Positions 24,344 to 32,938 are shown, counted from the first letter of the stretch. The stretch: 51,659 nt of DNA from Aquimarina aquimarini (GCF_900299535.1 NZ_OMKE01000052.1:1-51659), one strand, 5' to 3'. Translations and numbers: made by a program. The notes: generated from the sequence alone by a model not told the origin.

Positions 24344-25342
24344 ATGATTAAAATCGGAATAGCTGGATATGGTAAAATTGGTAGAGTTAGAGCCAATGAG
24401 ATTAAAAAAAATCAACATGCAGAGCTTGTTAGTGTTTATGATATCAATAAACCAGATGACCTTAATGAAAACATAAAGTTTCATGAATCTTTTGATCAAC
24501 TTTTAGAGGAGGATATTGACGCTGTATTTATATGTGCATTTAATAATGTGTTGGCTGAATATACTGTAAAAGCGATTAAAGCGGGTAAGCATGTTTTTTG
24601 TGAGAAACCCCCAGCTAGGACATCAAAGGAATTGAAAGCAGTAATTGAAATTGAAAAAAAGAGTGATGTACATCTGAAATATGGTTTTAATCATCGCTAT
24701 CACTATTCCGTGATGGAAGCCAAGAAAATTATTGATTCTGGGAAAATGGGCAAATTACTTTGGCTCCGTGGAGTTTATGGAAAAGCAGGAAGTATCGATT
24801 ATGATAAAAATTGGAGAAACTATAAAGAATATTCTGGAGGTGGTATTTTGATTGATCAAGGAATACACATGCTTGATTTAATGCGTTATTTTTCGAACCA
24901 AAATTTTAAAAATATCAATAGTTTTGTGACAACCTCTTATTGGAATATAAAAGCAGAGGACAATGCTTTTGTGATTATGCAATCAGAAGAAAAGGTTACA
25001 GCAATGATGCATTCAAGCGCAACCCAATGGAAACATAAGTTTTTATTAGAAATGTGTTTTGAAGAAGGTTATATCAATTTGGATGGTATATTATCAAATA
25101 CAAGAAGTTATGCTCCAGAGAAATTAGTAGTGGGTAGAAGAGAGTTTGAAGACATCACTTTTGCAATGGGAAAACCAAAGGAAAATATAACTTGGTTTGA
25201 AAACGATAATTCTTGGACACTTGAAGTAGAAGAGTTTATTGACGCAGTTTTAGGAAAATCTGAAATAAAAAACGGAACAAGTAAAGATGCTTTAGAAACA
25301 CTTAGTTTGGTAGAAGAAATTTATAAAAAATCAGGCTTTTAA
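24344..25342 (+). CDS. Gfo/Idh/MocA family sugar oxidoreductase
   Basis: A 332-residue NAD(P)-dependent dehydrogenase. The Rossmann start is IGIAGYGKIGRVRANEI, followed by the family EKP motif in VFCEKPPART (Lys as catalytic residue) and by GGGILIDQGIHMLDLMRYF, which carries the conserved Asp/His pair. These enzymes oxidise or reduce sugar hydroxyl/keto groups; the substrate cannot be read from sequence. It sits between the SIS isomerase and the 2-hydroxyacid dehydrogenase with gaps of one to three bases, so it probably acts on the same intermediate pool. Confidence 0.87.
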   Translation: MIKIGIAGYGKIGRVRANEIKKNQHAELVSVYDINKPDDLNENIKFHESFDQLLEEDIDAVFICAFNNVLAEYTVKAIKAGKHVFCEKPPARTSKELKAVIEIEKKSDVHLKYGFNHRYHYSVMEAKKIIDSGKMGKLLWLRGVYGKAGSIDYDKNWRNYKEYSGGGILIDQGIHMLDLMRYFSNQNFKNINSFVTTSYWNIKAEDNAFVIMQSEEKVTAMMHSSATQWKHKFLLEMCFEEGYINLDGILSNTRSYAPEKLVVGRREFEDITFAMGKPKENITWFENDNSWTLEVEEFIDAVLGKSEIKNGTSKDALETLSLVEEIYKKSGF

Positions 25343-25343
25343 A

Positions 25344-26279
25344 ATGATACAGAACCTAACCGTTGGCGTTACCACCATTGCATTTTCAAAAAATGTAAAA
25401 TTAATGAATCAATTAAATTCATTAGGATTTAAAAAAGTTAAGAAAAATGAAGCAGGAAAAAGGTTTACAACAGAAGAGCTGGTCTCTTTTCTAAAAGATT
25501 GTGACGTAGCGATTATAGGACTTGATCTTATCACCGAAGAAGTGTTAGCTCAAATCCCTAGCTTAAAAGCGATATCTAAATATGGTGTTGGTCTTGATAA
25601 TATTGATTTTGAAGCCTGTGAAAAACATAACATAAAAGTGTTTTATCCGCAAGGGGTAAATAAAAGATCTGTTTCAGAAATGACACTTGGTTTTATGCTT
25701 TCTCTATGCAGAAACCTATACGTAACTTCTAATTTATTGAAAAATAGTATTTGGAATAAATCAGGAGGAATGCAATTATCAGAAAAAACAATCGGGATAA
25801 TTGGAGTAGGCCATATAGGAAAGGACGTGATATCCTTATTAAAACCGTTTAATTGTAAAATATTAGTAAACGATATAATTAGTCAAAAAGAGTATTATAA
25901 AGCTAATAACTTAACACACGTTTCAAAAGAAGAAATTTTTAAGAATGCAGATATTATAACTATTCACACTCCATTAACTGATAAAACGAAAAATCTATTC
26001 AATAAATCAACTTTAAGCTTAATGAAAGAAACCTCATTTGTTATTAATACAGCAAGAGGAGGTCTTTTTAATCAAGATGATTTAAAGAAAGCCTTAATTG
26101 CAGGAGATATTGCAGGGGCAGCTATGGATGTTTATGACATAGAACCTCCCACTGATTTAGGGTTGTTAGGAATCCCTAACCTAATGAATACCCCTCATAT
26201 TGGAGGAAATTCAAAAGAAGCAGTACAGGCCATGGGTGAAGCAGCAATTGAAAGAATCCTTGACTTTTTCAACTCATAA
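25344..26279 (+). CDS. D-2-hydroxyacid dehydrogenase (phosphoglycerate-dehydrogenase-like)
   Basis: A 311-residue enzyme of the D-isomer 2-hydroxyacid dehydrogenase family. The NAD loop is GIIGVGHIGKDVI; the catalytic Arg, Glu and His appear in NTARGGLFNQDDL, DVYDIEPP and NTPHIGGNSKEA. It lacks the C-terminal ACT/regulatory domain of serine-pathway SerA. Within this operon a role in serine synthesis is unlikely; a 2-keto or 2-hydroxy sugar acid is a more natural substrate. It starts one base after the Gfo gene stop. Confidence 0.85.
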   Translation: MIQNLTVGVTTIAFSKNVKLMNQLNSLGFKKVKKNEAGKRFTTEELVSFLKDCDVAIIGLDLITEEVLAQIPSLKAISKYGVGLDNIDFEACEKHNIKVFYPQGVNKRSVSEMTLGFMLSLCRNLYVTSNLLKNSIWNKSGGMQLSEKTIGIIGVGHIGKDVISLLKPFNCKILVNDIISQKEYYKANNLTHVSKEEIFKNADIITIHTPLTDKTKNLFNKSTLSLMKETSFVINTARGGLFNQDDLKKALIAGDIAGAAMDVYDIEPPTDLGLLGIPNLMNTPHIGGNSKEAVQAMGEAAIERILDFFNS

Positions 26280-26282
26280 ATT

Positions 26283-27032
26283 ATGAATCAATTAATTAAT
26301 TTAAATAAAAAGTTAGCCGTTGTAACTGGAGGCACAAGAGGTATAGGCAAGGCAATAAGTCTAGCTTTATTAGAAGCTGGAGCTAGAGTTATTATAACAG
26401 GAACTACACAAAAAAAAGAAGAAACAATTAAACAAGAGTTTGATTCTGAAAATATTGAGTATTATCAAAGTGATTTTGGTGATGAAAAATCTCTCCAAGG
26501 TTTTTTGGAGTACTTAAGATCTCTAAAGAAAATTGACATTCTCGTAAATAATGCAGGAATTAATAAGCTTAATTTAGTTTCTGATATAAGCCTCTCAGAA
26601 TATAATGATGTATTGGATATAAACTTAAAAGCACCTTTTTTAATTACCCAAGAAGTAAGCCAATTAATGATTAATAATAAAGGAGGGAAAATAGTTAATA
26701 TAACATCGATTTGGAGTAGTGTTTCTAGAAAAGAAAGAGCTATGTATTCAATGTCTAAATGGGGATTAGCAGGGTTTAGTAAATCGACAGCAATTGATTT
26801 GGCCGAGCATAATATCTTAGTTAATTCAGTAGCACCTGGTTTTACACTAACAGAATTAACTGAACAAACGAATACCAAAGAAGAGTTAAGAATCTTGGAA
26901 GATAAAATTCCGATGAGAAGATTGGCGGATCCTAAAGAAATAGCTAATTTGGTTTTATTTTTATCAAGTGAATTAAACACATATTTAACAGGGCAAAATA
27001 TAATTATAGATGGAGGATATACAAGTCTATGA
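26283..27032 (+). CDS. Short-chain dehydrogenase/reductase
   Basis: A classical SDR of 249 residues: cofactor loop TGGTRGIGKA, NNAGINK, the catalytic Ser in NITSIWSS and Tyr-x3-Lys in YSMSKWGLAG, then SVAPGFTLTELTEQ and the C-terminal GQNIIIDGGYTSL. It resembles 3-oxoacyl-ACP reductases in general plan, but its place between sugar genes points to a sugar or cyclitol substrate. Its 3' end overlaps the annotated start of the cyclase gene by 23 bases, implying translational coupling. Confidence 0.87.
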   Translation: MNQLINLNKKLAVVTGGTRGIGKAISLALLEAGARVIITGTTQKKEETIKQEFDSENIEYYQSDFGDEKSLQGFLEYLRSLKKIDILVNNAGINKLNLVSDISLSEYNDVLDINLKAPFLITQEVSQLMINNKGGKIVNITSIWSSVSRKERAMYSMSKWGLAGFSKSTAIDLAEHNILVNSVAPGFTLTELTEQTNTKEELRILEDKIPMRRLADPKEIANLVLFLSSELNTYLTGQNIIIDGGYTSL

Positions 27033-28086
27033 TTTCGATGTGAAATCAAAAATAAACGACTATTCTGTTTATTTTAGAGATAACATAAAAGAGATTCTTC
27101 TTAATGAAGTAAAAGAAGGTGATTTTTTTGTAATTGATTCTAAAGTAAAATCTTTGTATGAGAAAACTTTTAAAGGAATATTGAATTCTCATAACTGTTT
27201 TGAAATAGATGCAAACGAAACAATGAAAAGCTATGAAGGAACTATTCCCGTAATTGATTCATTGATTAAAAGTGGTTTTAAAAAGAAAAACAGGTTATTT
27301 GCTATTGGTGGAGGTATCACACAAGATGTTACCTCGTTTATTGCTTCGGTACTTTATCGTGGTGTTGAGTGGATGTTTATTCCTACTTCATTATTAGCGC
27401 AAGGAGATAGTTGTATTGGAAGCAAAACCTCAATTAATTTTAAAGAATACAAAAATCAGATAGGAGGGTTTTATCCTCCAAGTAAAATTTTTATTGATAT
27501 AAAATTTTTGGATTCTATTAGCGAGACCGATTTGAAATCTGGATTGGGAGAGTTGTGTCATTATATAATTTTATCCAGTAAGAAAGATTTTAACCTGGTA
27601 GCAGATAATTATAATGAGATTATAGAGGATAGATCCAAGTTAAAACATGTAATATCTACATGCCTTCAAATTAAGAAAGGTTTTATTGAACAAGATGAGT
27701 TTGATGAAGGAATTAGACAACTGTTGAATTATGGTCATTCATTTGGACATGCAATAGAAAGTATTACAAATTATAAAATACCCCATGGTATTGCAGTTGC
27801 TTTCGGAATGGACATAGCTAATTATATTTCTGTTGAATATGAGATGCTTGATCCTGAAGTTCGAGAGGAAATAAAAACACTTTTAAAGAAAATATGGCAC
27901 AGTTTTGACCTTACTTCTTTGGATACAAGTACCCTATTAAATGCATTATCAAAGGATAAGAAAAATGTAGGAAACAAACTTGGGCTAATATTATTGAACG
28001 ATTTTGGAAACGGTGAGAAGAGACTTATCTTGCCTGATGAACGTTTTGTAGGATATTTGAATAATTACTTAAATGGAAGTGTATGA
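27010..28086 (+). CDS. 3-dehydroquinate-synthase-like sugar phosphate cyclase
   Basis: A 358-residue member of the sugar phosphate cyclase superfamily. The NAD/metal core is clear: GGGITQDVTSF (99-109), IPTSLLAQGDSCIGSKTSIN, KNQIGGFYPPSK, and metal ligands Glu181 (GLGELCHY), His243 (NYGHSFGHAIE) and His259 (IPHGIAVAFG). Arg236, Asn240 and His247 also fit the superfamily. The Lys three residues after the first metal ligand in AroB (E-x-x-K) is His184 here, and the AroB GGGVIGD loop is GGGITQD. It is therefore unlikely to be housekeeping AroB. The start may be ATG 27010, overlapping the SDR, or GTG 27040. Its product is unknown. Confidence 0.82.
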   Translation: MEDIQVYDFDVKSKINDYSVYFRDNIKEILLNEVKEGDFFVIDSKVKSLYEKTFKGILNSHNCFEIDANETMKSYEGTIPVIDSLIKSGFKKKNRLFAIGGGITQDVTSFIASVLYRGVEWMFIPTSLLAQGDSCIGSKTSINFKEYKNQIGGFYPPSKIFIDIKFLDSISETDLKSGLGELCHYIILSSKKDFNLVADNYNEIIEDRSKLKHVISTCLQIKKGFIEQDEFDEGIRQLLNYGHSFGHAIESITNYKIPHGIAVAFGMDIANYISVEYEMLDPEVREEIKTLLKKIWHSFDLTSLDTSTLLNALSKDKKNVGNKLGLILLNDFGNGEKRLILPDERFVGYLNNYLNGSV

Positions 28087-28535
28087 TAATAGATAACTTA
28101 AGGAACTATAAATTTTATAATTTTCTTCAAGAAGATATATTTATAGGCTTAGAGTTCTTGTCTAAAATGGACAAAAACATCGATTTAGGGGTATATGAAA
28201 TTAATGAGAGAGCAAAAGCGATAATTACAGAATACGAGACAAAAGAATTTTTTGAACTCGGGTATGAAGCACACCAGAATGTAATTGATATTCAATACCC
28301 ACTGGTTGGGCGTGAAAGAATTTTGTGGAGCCACATAGATGATTTAAAATTAACTCACGAATATAACCCTGTAAAGGATGTATCATATTATGGTAAAACA
28401 TCATTAGATGTAAATCAAGTGGATATAGGAAATGGCGTATTTGCAATTATGTTTCCTTCAGACGCTCATAGTCCTCAAAAATTTATTGTTGAACCACAGG
28501 TTATTAAGAAGGCTACCATTAAAGTTAAATATTGA
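28083..28535 (+). CDS. YhcH/YjgK/YiaL family protein (NanQ-type anomerase candidate)
   Basis: A 150-residue beta-sandwich protein of the DUF386 family. It has the family pattern: an early helix DIFIGLEFLSKM, GVYEINERAKAIITEY, the metal-site segment FELGYEAHQNVIDIQYPLVG and, near the end, FAIMFPSDAHSPQKF. Escherichia coli NanQ of this family is an anomerase for N-acetylneuraminate. Here the gene overlaps the cyclase stop and directly precedes a CMP-sugar synthetase, so supplying the right anomer for cytidylyl transfer is a reasonable inference. Confidence 0.85.
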   Translation: MIIDNLRNYKFYNFLQEDIFIGLEFLSKMDKNIDLGVYEINERAKAIITEYETKEFFELGYEAHQNVIDIQYPLVGRERILWSHIDDLKLTHEYNPVKDVSYYGKTSLDVNQVDIGNGVFAIMFPSDAHSPQKFIVEPQVIKKATIKVKY

Positions 28536-28548
28536 AAAATTACTTAAA

Positions 28549-29232
28549 ATGAGAGATTTAGGCGTAATTGTACTTCACATACCAGCTAGAGAAGGTAGTA
28601 AGAGAGTTCCTAGAAAGAACATGAGGTTAATGAATAATAAACCAATGATTTATTATACGATCTCTGCAGCGATTACAGCAAACATTACGAATGAGATATA
28701 TGTAAATACAGACTCACAGGAAATAGAAGATTATGTGTCAGAAAATTTTCCTAATGTTAAGATATATAAACGAGAGAAAAACTTAGCAGATGATAATTCG
28801 TCTAGTGATGAGTTTAACTACGATATTATACAAAAACTATCTCCAGATACACTAATAATGATAAACCCAGTGTGTCCTTTAATTGATAGCAAGGATATCG
28901 AAAATGCGGTTGAGTTTTTTAAGAATAATGAAGGCGATACATTAATTTCTGCATCATCAACTCAAATGCAGACATTTTGCAACGATGAGCCTGTTAATAT
29001 TAATGTCAATGAACAATTAGCGCCTTCTCAAGATAACAAGAAAATAGTAATATTAAATTGGGCTGTTACTATTTGGGATTCAAAATCTTTCATTGATAGA
29101 ATGAAAACAAAAAATTATGCGGTCCTTGGAGATAATAGATTGCTCTTTGAAATTGAACCGCTTAAAGGGTTAAAAGTAAGTGAGGAAAAAGATTTTATTT
29201 TGATAGAAAATATTCTAAAAAGTAGAATTTAA
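28549..29232 (+). CDS. Acylneuraminate-type cytidylyltransferase (CMP-sugar synthetase)
   Basis: A 227-residue nucleotidyltransferase of the NeuA/KdsB group that would couple CMP to a sugar acid. It begins MRDLGVIVLHIPAREGSKRV, followed by PRKNMRLMNNKPMIYYTI, with the IPAR-GSK-PRKN signature; IYVNTDSQEIEDY, MINPVCPLIDSKDIENAV and the C-terminal EEKDFILIENIL also fit. I chose ATG 28549; a longer frame from 28432 overlaps the anomerase gene by 104 bases and has no homology. No NeuB or KDO-8-P synthase is in the window, so the sugar is not ordinary sialic acid made here. Confidence 0.87.
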   Translation: MRDLGVIVLHIPAREGSKRVPRKNMRLMNNKPMIYYTISAAITANITNEIYVNTDSQEIEDYVSENFPNVKIYKREKNLADDNSSSDEFNYDIIQKLSPDTLIMINPVCPLIDSKDIENAVEFFKNNEGDTLISASSTQMQTFCNDEPVNINVNEQLAPSQDNKKIVILNWAVTIWDSKSFIDRMKTKNYAVLGDNRLLFEIEPLKGLKVSEEKDFILIENILKSRI

Positions 29233-29248
29233 CATAAAAGTATTGTAA

Positions 29249-30025
29249 ATGAAAGCAGTTATTCTTGCAGGTGGATTAGGAACTCGATTAAGTGAAGAAA
29301 CGGTTTCAAAACCAAAACCAATGGTAGAAATAGGAGGTAAACCTATTTTATGGCATATTATGAAAATATATTCCTATCATGGAATTAATGACTTTATTAT
29401 ATGCTGCGGATATAAAGGTTATATAATTAAAGAATATTTCGCAAATTATTTCCTACATCAATCTGATGTTACTTTTAACATGAAGGATAATAAAATGATC
29501 GTTCATGAAAAAAGAGCAGAACCTTGGACAGTTACTTTAGTTGATACGGGAGACAATTCTATGACAGGAGGTAGATTAAAACGAGTTGAGCCGTACATTA
29601 AAGATGAAGAAGCATTTTGTTTTACCTATGGAGATGGTGTAGCAGATATTGATATCAAGGAACTAATAGATTTTCATTATGCACACGGCAAAGATGCGAC
29701 CCTTACAGCTACTTATCCTCCTGGAAGATTTGGTGCTCTTGACATTAATGAAGGAGTAGTTAATAAATTTCAAGAAAAACCGAAAGGAGATGGGGCACAA
29801 ATTAATGGAGGTTTTTTTGTTCTATCACCCAAAGTATTAGATAGAATATCCGGAGATGATTCGATTTGGGAGCAGGAACCTTTGAAAGGTTTGGCACAAG
29901 ACAATCAATTAATGGCATATAAACATGAAGGTTTTTGGCAACCAATGGATACTTTAAGAGATAAGAAGAAATTGGAAAACCTGTTAAAAACAAATAAAGC
30001 ACCATGGAAACTATGGGGAAACTAG
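29249..30025 (+). CDS. rfbF: Glucose-1-phosphate cytidylyltransferase
   Basis: The first step of CDP-3,6-dideoxyhexose synthesis: CTP plus glucose-1-phosphate gives CDP-glucose. It has 258 residues with the signature GGLGTRLSEETVSKPKPMVE, then GGKPILWHIMKIYSYHG, FCFTYGDGVADID, and the C-terminal GFWQPMDTLRDKKKLE. These are specific for RfbF/AscA/DdhA rather than thymidylyltransferases. It overlaps rfbG by 22 bases. Confidence 0.96.
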   Translation: MKAVILAGGLGTRLSEETVSKPKPMVEIGGKPILWHIMKIYSYHGINDFIICCGYKGYIIKEYFANYFLHQSDVTFNMKDNKMIVHEKRAEPWTVTLVDTGDNSMTGGRLKRVEPYIKDEEAFCFTYGDGVADIDIKELIDFHYAHGKDATLTATYPPGRFGALDINEGVVNKFQEKPKGDGAQINGGFFVLSPKVLDRISGDDSIWEQEPLKGLAQDNQLMAYKHEGFWQPMDTLRDKKKLENLLKTNKAPWKLWGN

Positions 30026-31101
30026 GTTCAAAAACAGACCTGTCCTTTTGGAATGGTAAACGTGTTCTTATTACAGGGCATACAGGTTTTAAAGGATCAT
30101 GGTTATGCATATTGCTTAATAAATTAGAGGCTAATGTATCTGGTTATGCGCTAAATCCACCGACCGAACCTAGTCTATTTGTAGAAGCAGAAGTAGAAAA
30201 ATCGATTACTTCTTATATAGGAGATGTCCGAGATTATGAAAAATTTCTTGAGGTAATACAAAAATCTCAACCAGAAATTGTAATTCATATGGCTGCACAA
30301 CCTTTGGTAAGAGATTCTTATAAAATACCTATTGACACCTATGCTATAAATGTAATGGGAACAGTTCATGTATTAGAAGCTTGCAGGAACACTCCAAGTG
30401 TTAAATCTATAGTGAATGTGACCACGGATAAATGTTATGAAAACAAAGAATGGTATTGGGGATATAGAGAAAATGAACCCATGGGAGGATATGACCCATA
30501 TTCAAACAGTAAAGGGTGTTCAGAATTAGTTACGTCTTCATATCGAAGTTCATATTTTAATCCAAAAGATTATGATCAGCATGGCGTAGCATTGGCATCA
30601 GCACGTGCTGGAAATGTCATTGGAGGAGGTGATTGGGCAAATGATCGCTTAATACCAGATTTTATAAAAGCAATTGCTAAGGGTGAAAAAATAAAAATAA
30701 GAAGTCCTTATGCGATCAGACCTTGGCAACATGTTTTAGAACCGCTGTCTGGTTACATTCTTCTTGCAGAAAAACTATATAATGATGGAGTCGATTATGC
30801 AGAAGGATGGAACTTTGGACCAGAGGATTCTGATGCTAAGAATGTAGAATGGATAATAAGTAAAATTTGTGCTTTGTGGGGAGAAGACTCTTCATATGAA
30901 ATAGATAATTTAAATAAATTGCATGAAGCCAATTATTTGAAATTAGATTGCTCTAAGGCCAAATCAAAACTGGATTGGAACCCAAGATGGGATATCGAGA
31001 CAACGTTAAAACTTATTGTTGATTGGAATAAAGCATATTTAAACTCTGATGATATCAGAAAAAGAACTGAAGAAGAAATTAATCAATATTTTCAATTATA
31101 A
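30004..31101 (+). CDS. rfbG: CDP-glucose 4,6-dehydratase
   Basis: The second CDP-sugar step, forming CDP-4-keto-6-deoxyglucose. It is a 365-residue SDR with the characteristic start FWNGKRVLITGHTGFKGSWL, VTTDKCYENKEW (Thr-Asp-Lys in the dehydratase site), YDPYSNSKGCSE (Tyr-x3-Lys), and IRPWQHVLEPLSGYILLAEK. These are diagnostic for RfbG/AscB/DdhB. The start codon lies 22 bases inside rfbF. A short 28-base gap separates it from the 3-dehydratase gene. Confidence 0.96.
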   Translation: METMGKLGSKTDLSFWNGKRVLITGHTGFKGSWLCILLNKLEANVSGYALNPPTEPSLFVEAEVEKSITSYIGDVRDYEKFLEVIQKSQPEIVIHMAAQPLVRDSYKIPIDTYAINVMGTVHVLEACRNTPSVKSIVNVTTDKCYENKEWYWGYRENEPMGGYDPYSNSKGCSELVTSSYRSSYFNPKDYDQHGVALASARAGNVIGGGDWANDRLIPDFIKAIAKGEKIKIRSPYAIRPWQHVLEPLSGYILLAEKLYNDGVDYAEGWNFGPEDSDAKNVEWIISKICALWGEDSSYEIDNLNKLHEANYLKLDCSKAKSKLDWNPRWDIETTLKLIVDWNKAYLNSDDIRKRTEEEINQYFQL

Positions 31102-31129
31102 AAAATTAAGTAACAAAAATAGTTAAGTG

Positions 31130-32344
31130 ATGAGCAAAGTGTCAGAGGATTTATTCGTTTCATATGCAAAGACCGTGTATGGGCAAGAAGAAATAGATGC
31201 AGTAGTTAAGTGCCTAAATGAATCTACCCAGATGGGGAATTATTCAAGAAAGTTTGAAGCCGAAATAGCAAAGCTTTTCGATAAAAAACACTGTTTATAT
31301 GTTAATTCTGGATCATCTGCGTTATACATAGGCGTTGAGGCTTTCCAATTCCCGAAGGGAGCCGAGGTTATTACACCTGCCTTAACCTTTTCAACCACTG
31401 TAGGGTGTTTAATTAAGAATGATCTTATACCTGTTTTTGTTGATGTCGAAGAATACTCATATTGTATTGACCCAACTAAGATAGAAGAAATGATTACTGA
31501 TAAAACAGTAGCAATTATTGCCCCGAACCTAATGGGAAATATTTGTAAGTGGGAAGAAATTAGAGAGATTGCCGATAAGCACGGATTGAAGGTTATTGAA
31601 GACTCTGCTGACACATTAGGAGCTACATTAAATGGAAAATCTTCTGGTTATTACTCTGATATGTCAATAACAAGTTTTTATGGCTCTCACATTATTAATT
31701 GTGCAGGAAATGGCGGTGCTCTTGCCATAAATGATGATGAGGTGATGAAAAGAGCCAAGTTACTTCGTTCTTGGGGTAGAAGTTCGTCGCTGTTTGATGA
31801 AAAAAGCGAAGCTATTGAAAACAGATTTAATGTTAATCTTGAAGGGATTGAATATGATGCAAAATTTGTTTTTGAAACAGTAGGATATAATCTAGAAGGA
31901 AACGAGGTAGGTGCTGCGTTTGGGTTGACTCAATTAAATAAATTAGACCATAATATTAAAACTAGACAAGAAAATTTAAACAGGCAAATTGAATTTTTCA
32001 AAAAGCACGATAAATTCTTTATAACTCCAGAGGAGACAAAAGGAGCAAACACTGCTTGGTTAGCATTTCCTATTTTAATTAAAGAAGAAGCTCCGTTTTC
32101 AAGAAAAGAGTTTCAGATTTATTTAGAGAAAAGAAACATCCAAACACGTGTAGTATTTACAGGTAATATTAATCGACAGCCTGGTTTTATCAATATTGAT
32201 AAAAGAGTAACAGAACATGGATATCCTAATTCAGATAACATAATGAAAAATGGAGTATTGTTACCGTTGCATCATGGTCTGACAGAAGAAATGTTTGAAA
32301 AATTACATAAGAATATAGAATTGTTTTTAGGTCAGTATATATAA
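31130..32344 (+). CDS. rfbH: PLP-dependent CDP-4-keto-6-deoxyglucose 3-dehydratase candidate, RfbH/ColD class
   Basis: A 404-residue DegT/DnrJ/EryC1-fold protein. The Schiff-base Lys of aminotransferases is replaced by His187 in SFYGSHIINC, the hallmark of sugar 3-dehydratases (RfbH/AscC/DdhC and ColD), which use PMP to remove the C3 hydroxyl. In RfbH/AscC a cysteine-rich loop after RDWGRD binds a 2Fe-2S cluster; the aligned segment here, from RSWGR to ENRF (about 214-233), contains no Cys at all. The following VGYNLEGNEVGAAFGLTQL matches RfbH. No partner reductase gene (AscD/DdhD) is present. I start at ATG 31130 rather than GTG 31127. Confidence 0.85.
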   Translation: MSKVSEDLFVSYAKTVYGQEEIDAVVKCLNESTQMGNYSRKFEAEIAKLFDKKHCLYVNSGSSALYIGVEAFQFPKGAEVITPALTFSTTVGCLIKNDLIPVFVDVEEYSYCIDPTKIEEMITDKTVAIIAPNLMGNICKWEEIREIADKHGLKVIEDSADTLGATLNGKSSGYYSDMSITSFYGSHIINCAGNGGALAINDDEVMKRAKLLRSWGRSSSLFDEKSEAIENRFNVNLEGIEYDAKFVFETVGYNLEGNEVGAAFGLTQLNKLDHNIKTRQENLNRQIEFFKKHDKFFITPEETKGANTAWLAFPILIKEEAPFSRKEFQIYLEKRNIQTRVVFTGNINRQPGFINIDKRVTEHGYPNSDNIMKNGVLLPLHHGLTEEMFEKLHKNIELFLGQYI

Positions 32345-32389
32345 GCAGACTAAATTAATAATTATAGAATTTATCGAAAAAAAACTAAG

Positions 32390-32932
32390 GTGAAGTTTAT
32401 AGAAACAGAAATTCAGGGACTTTATGTCATAGAACCTTTCTATGCAAATGATGAGAGAGGGAAATTTGTTAAAACATTTCATAAGAATACTTTCGAAGAT
32501 CAAAATATTGATTTCAACATTAGAGAAACGTATTACTCTATTTCTAATAAAAATACTATTCGTGGTTTACATTTTCAATTTCCACCTTTTGATCATGGTA
32601 AATTAGTTTATGTAATCAACGGTAGCGTTTTAGATATTGTTGTTGATATTAGAAAAAAATCGAAAACCTTTGGGGAAACATTATCTTTTGAGTTGTCATC
32701 TACTAATCATAAGATGGTATATTTGCCAACTGGAATAGCGCATGGCTTCAAAGCTATAGAGGATAATACTGTTATGCAATATAACGTTTCTACTGAATAT
32801 AATCCTGAGGCAGATTCAGGAATTCTATGGAGTTCAATTGATTTCGATTGGGACATAAAAAATGAAGATTTGATTATGTCAGATAGAGATAAAAGCTTTT
32901 TAAGTTTAGAAGAATTTAAATCTCCGTTTTAG
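32390..32932 (+). CDS. RmlC-like sugar nucleotide epimerase (AscE-type candidate)
   Basis: A 180-residue cupin epimerase related to RmlC. Visible are the catalytic-His motif TIRGLHFQFPP, GKLVYVINGSVLDIVVDIRK, LPTGIAHGF and MSDRDKSFLSLEEF. It differs from the first RmlC of the locus in TYYSISNKNTIRG and in its aromatic tail. Placed between the 3-dehydratase and a 4-reductase of the CDP pathway, it most simply acts as the 5-epimerase of a CDP-3,6-dideoxy-4-ketohexose, the AscE step. Translation starts at GTG 32390, preceded directly by AACTAAG. Confidence 0.8.
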   Translation: MKFIETEIQGLYVIEPFYANDERGKFVKTFHKNTFEDQNIDFNIRETYYSISNKNTIRGLHFQFPPFDHGKLVYVINGSVLDIVVDIRKKSKTFGETLSFELSSTNHKMVYLPTGIAHGFKAIEDNTVMQYNVSTEYNPEADSGILWSSIDFDWDIKNEDLIMSDRDKSFLSLEEFKSPF

Positions 32933-32938
32933 ATATAT

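Noticed and set aside
26465..27049. 194-residue minus-strand frame across the SDR gene
   Set aside because: The plus-strand SDR has complete family motifs and fits the operon; the antisense frame has no recognisable features.
27010..28086. Assignment of the cyclase as housekeeping aroB
   Set aside because: Active-site Lys replaced by His, altered NAD loop, and location within a polysaccharide operon.
28432..28548. N-terminal extension of the CMP-sugar synthetase
   Set aside because: It overlaps the YhcH gene, has no homology to the family, and a good ATG at 28549 starts right before the IPAR motif.
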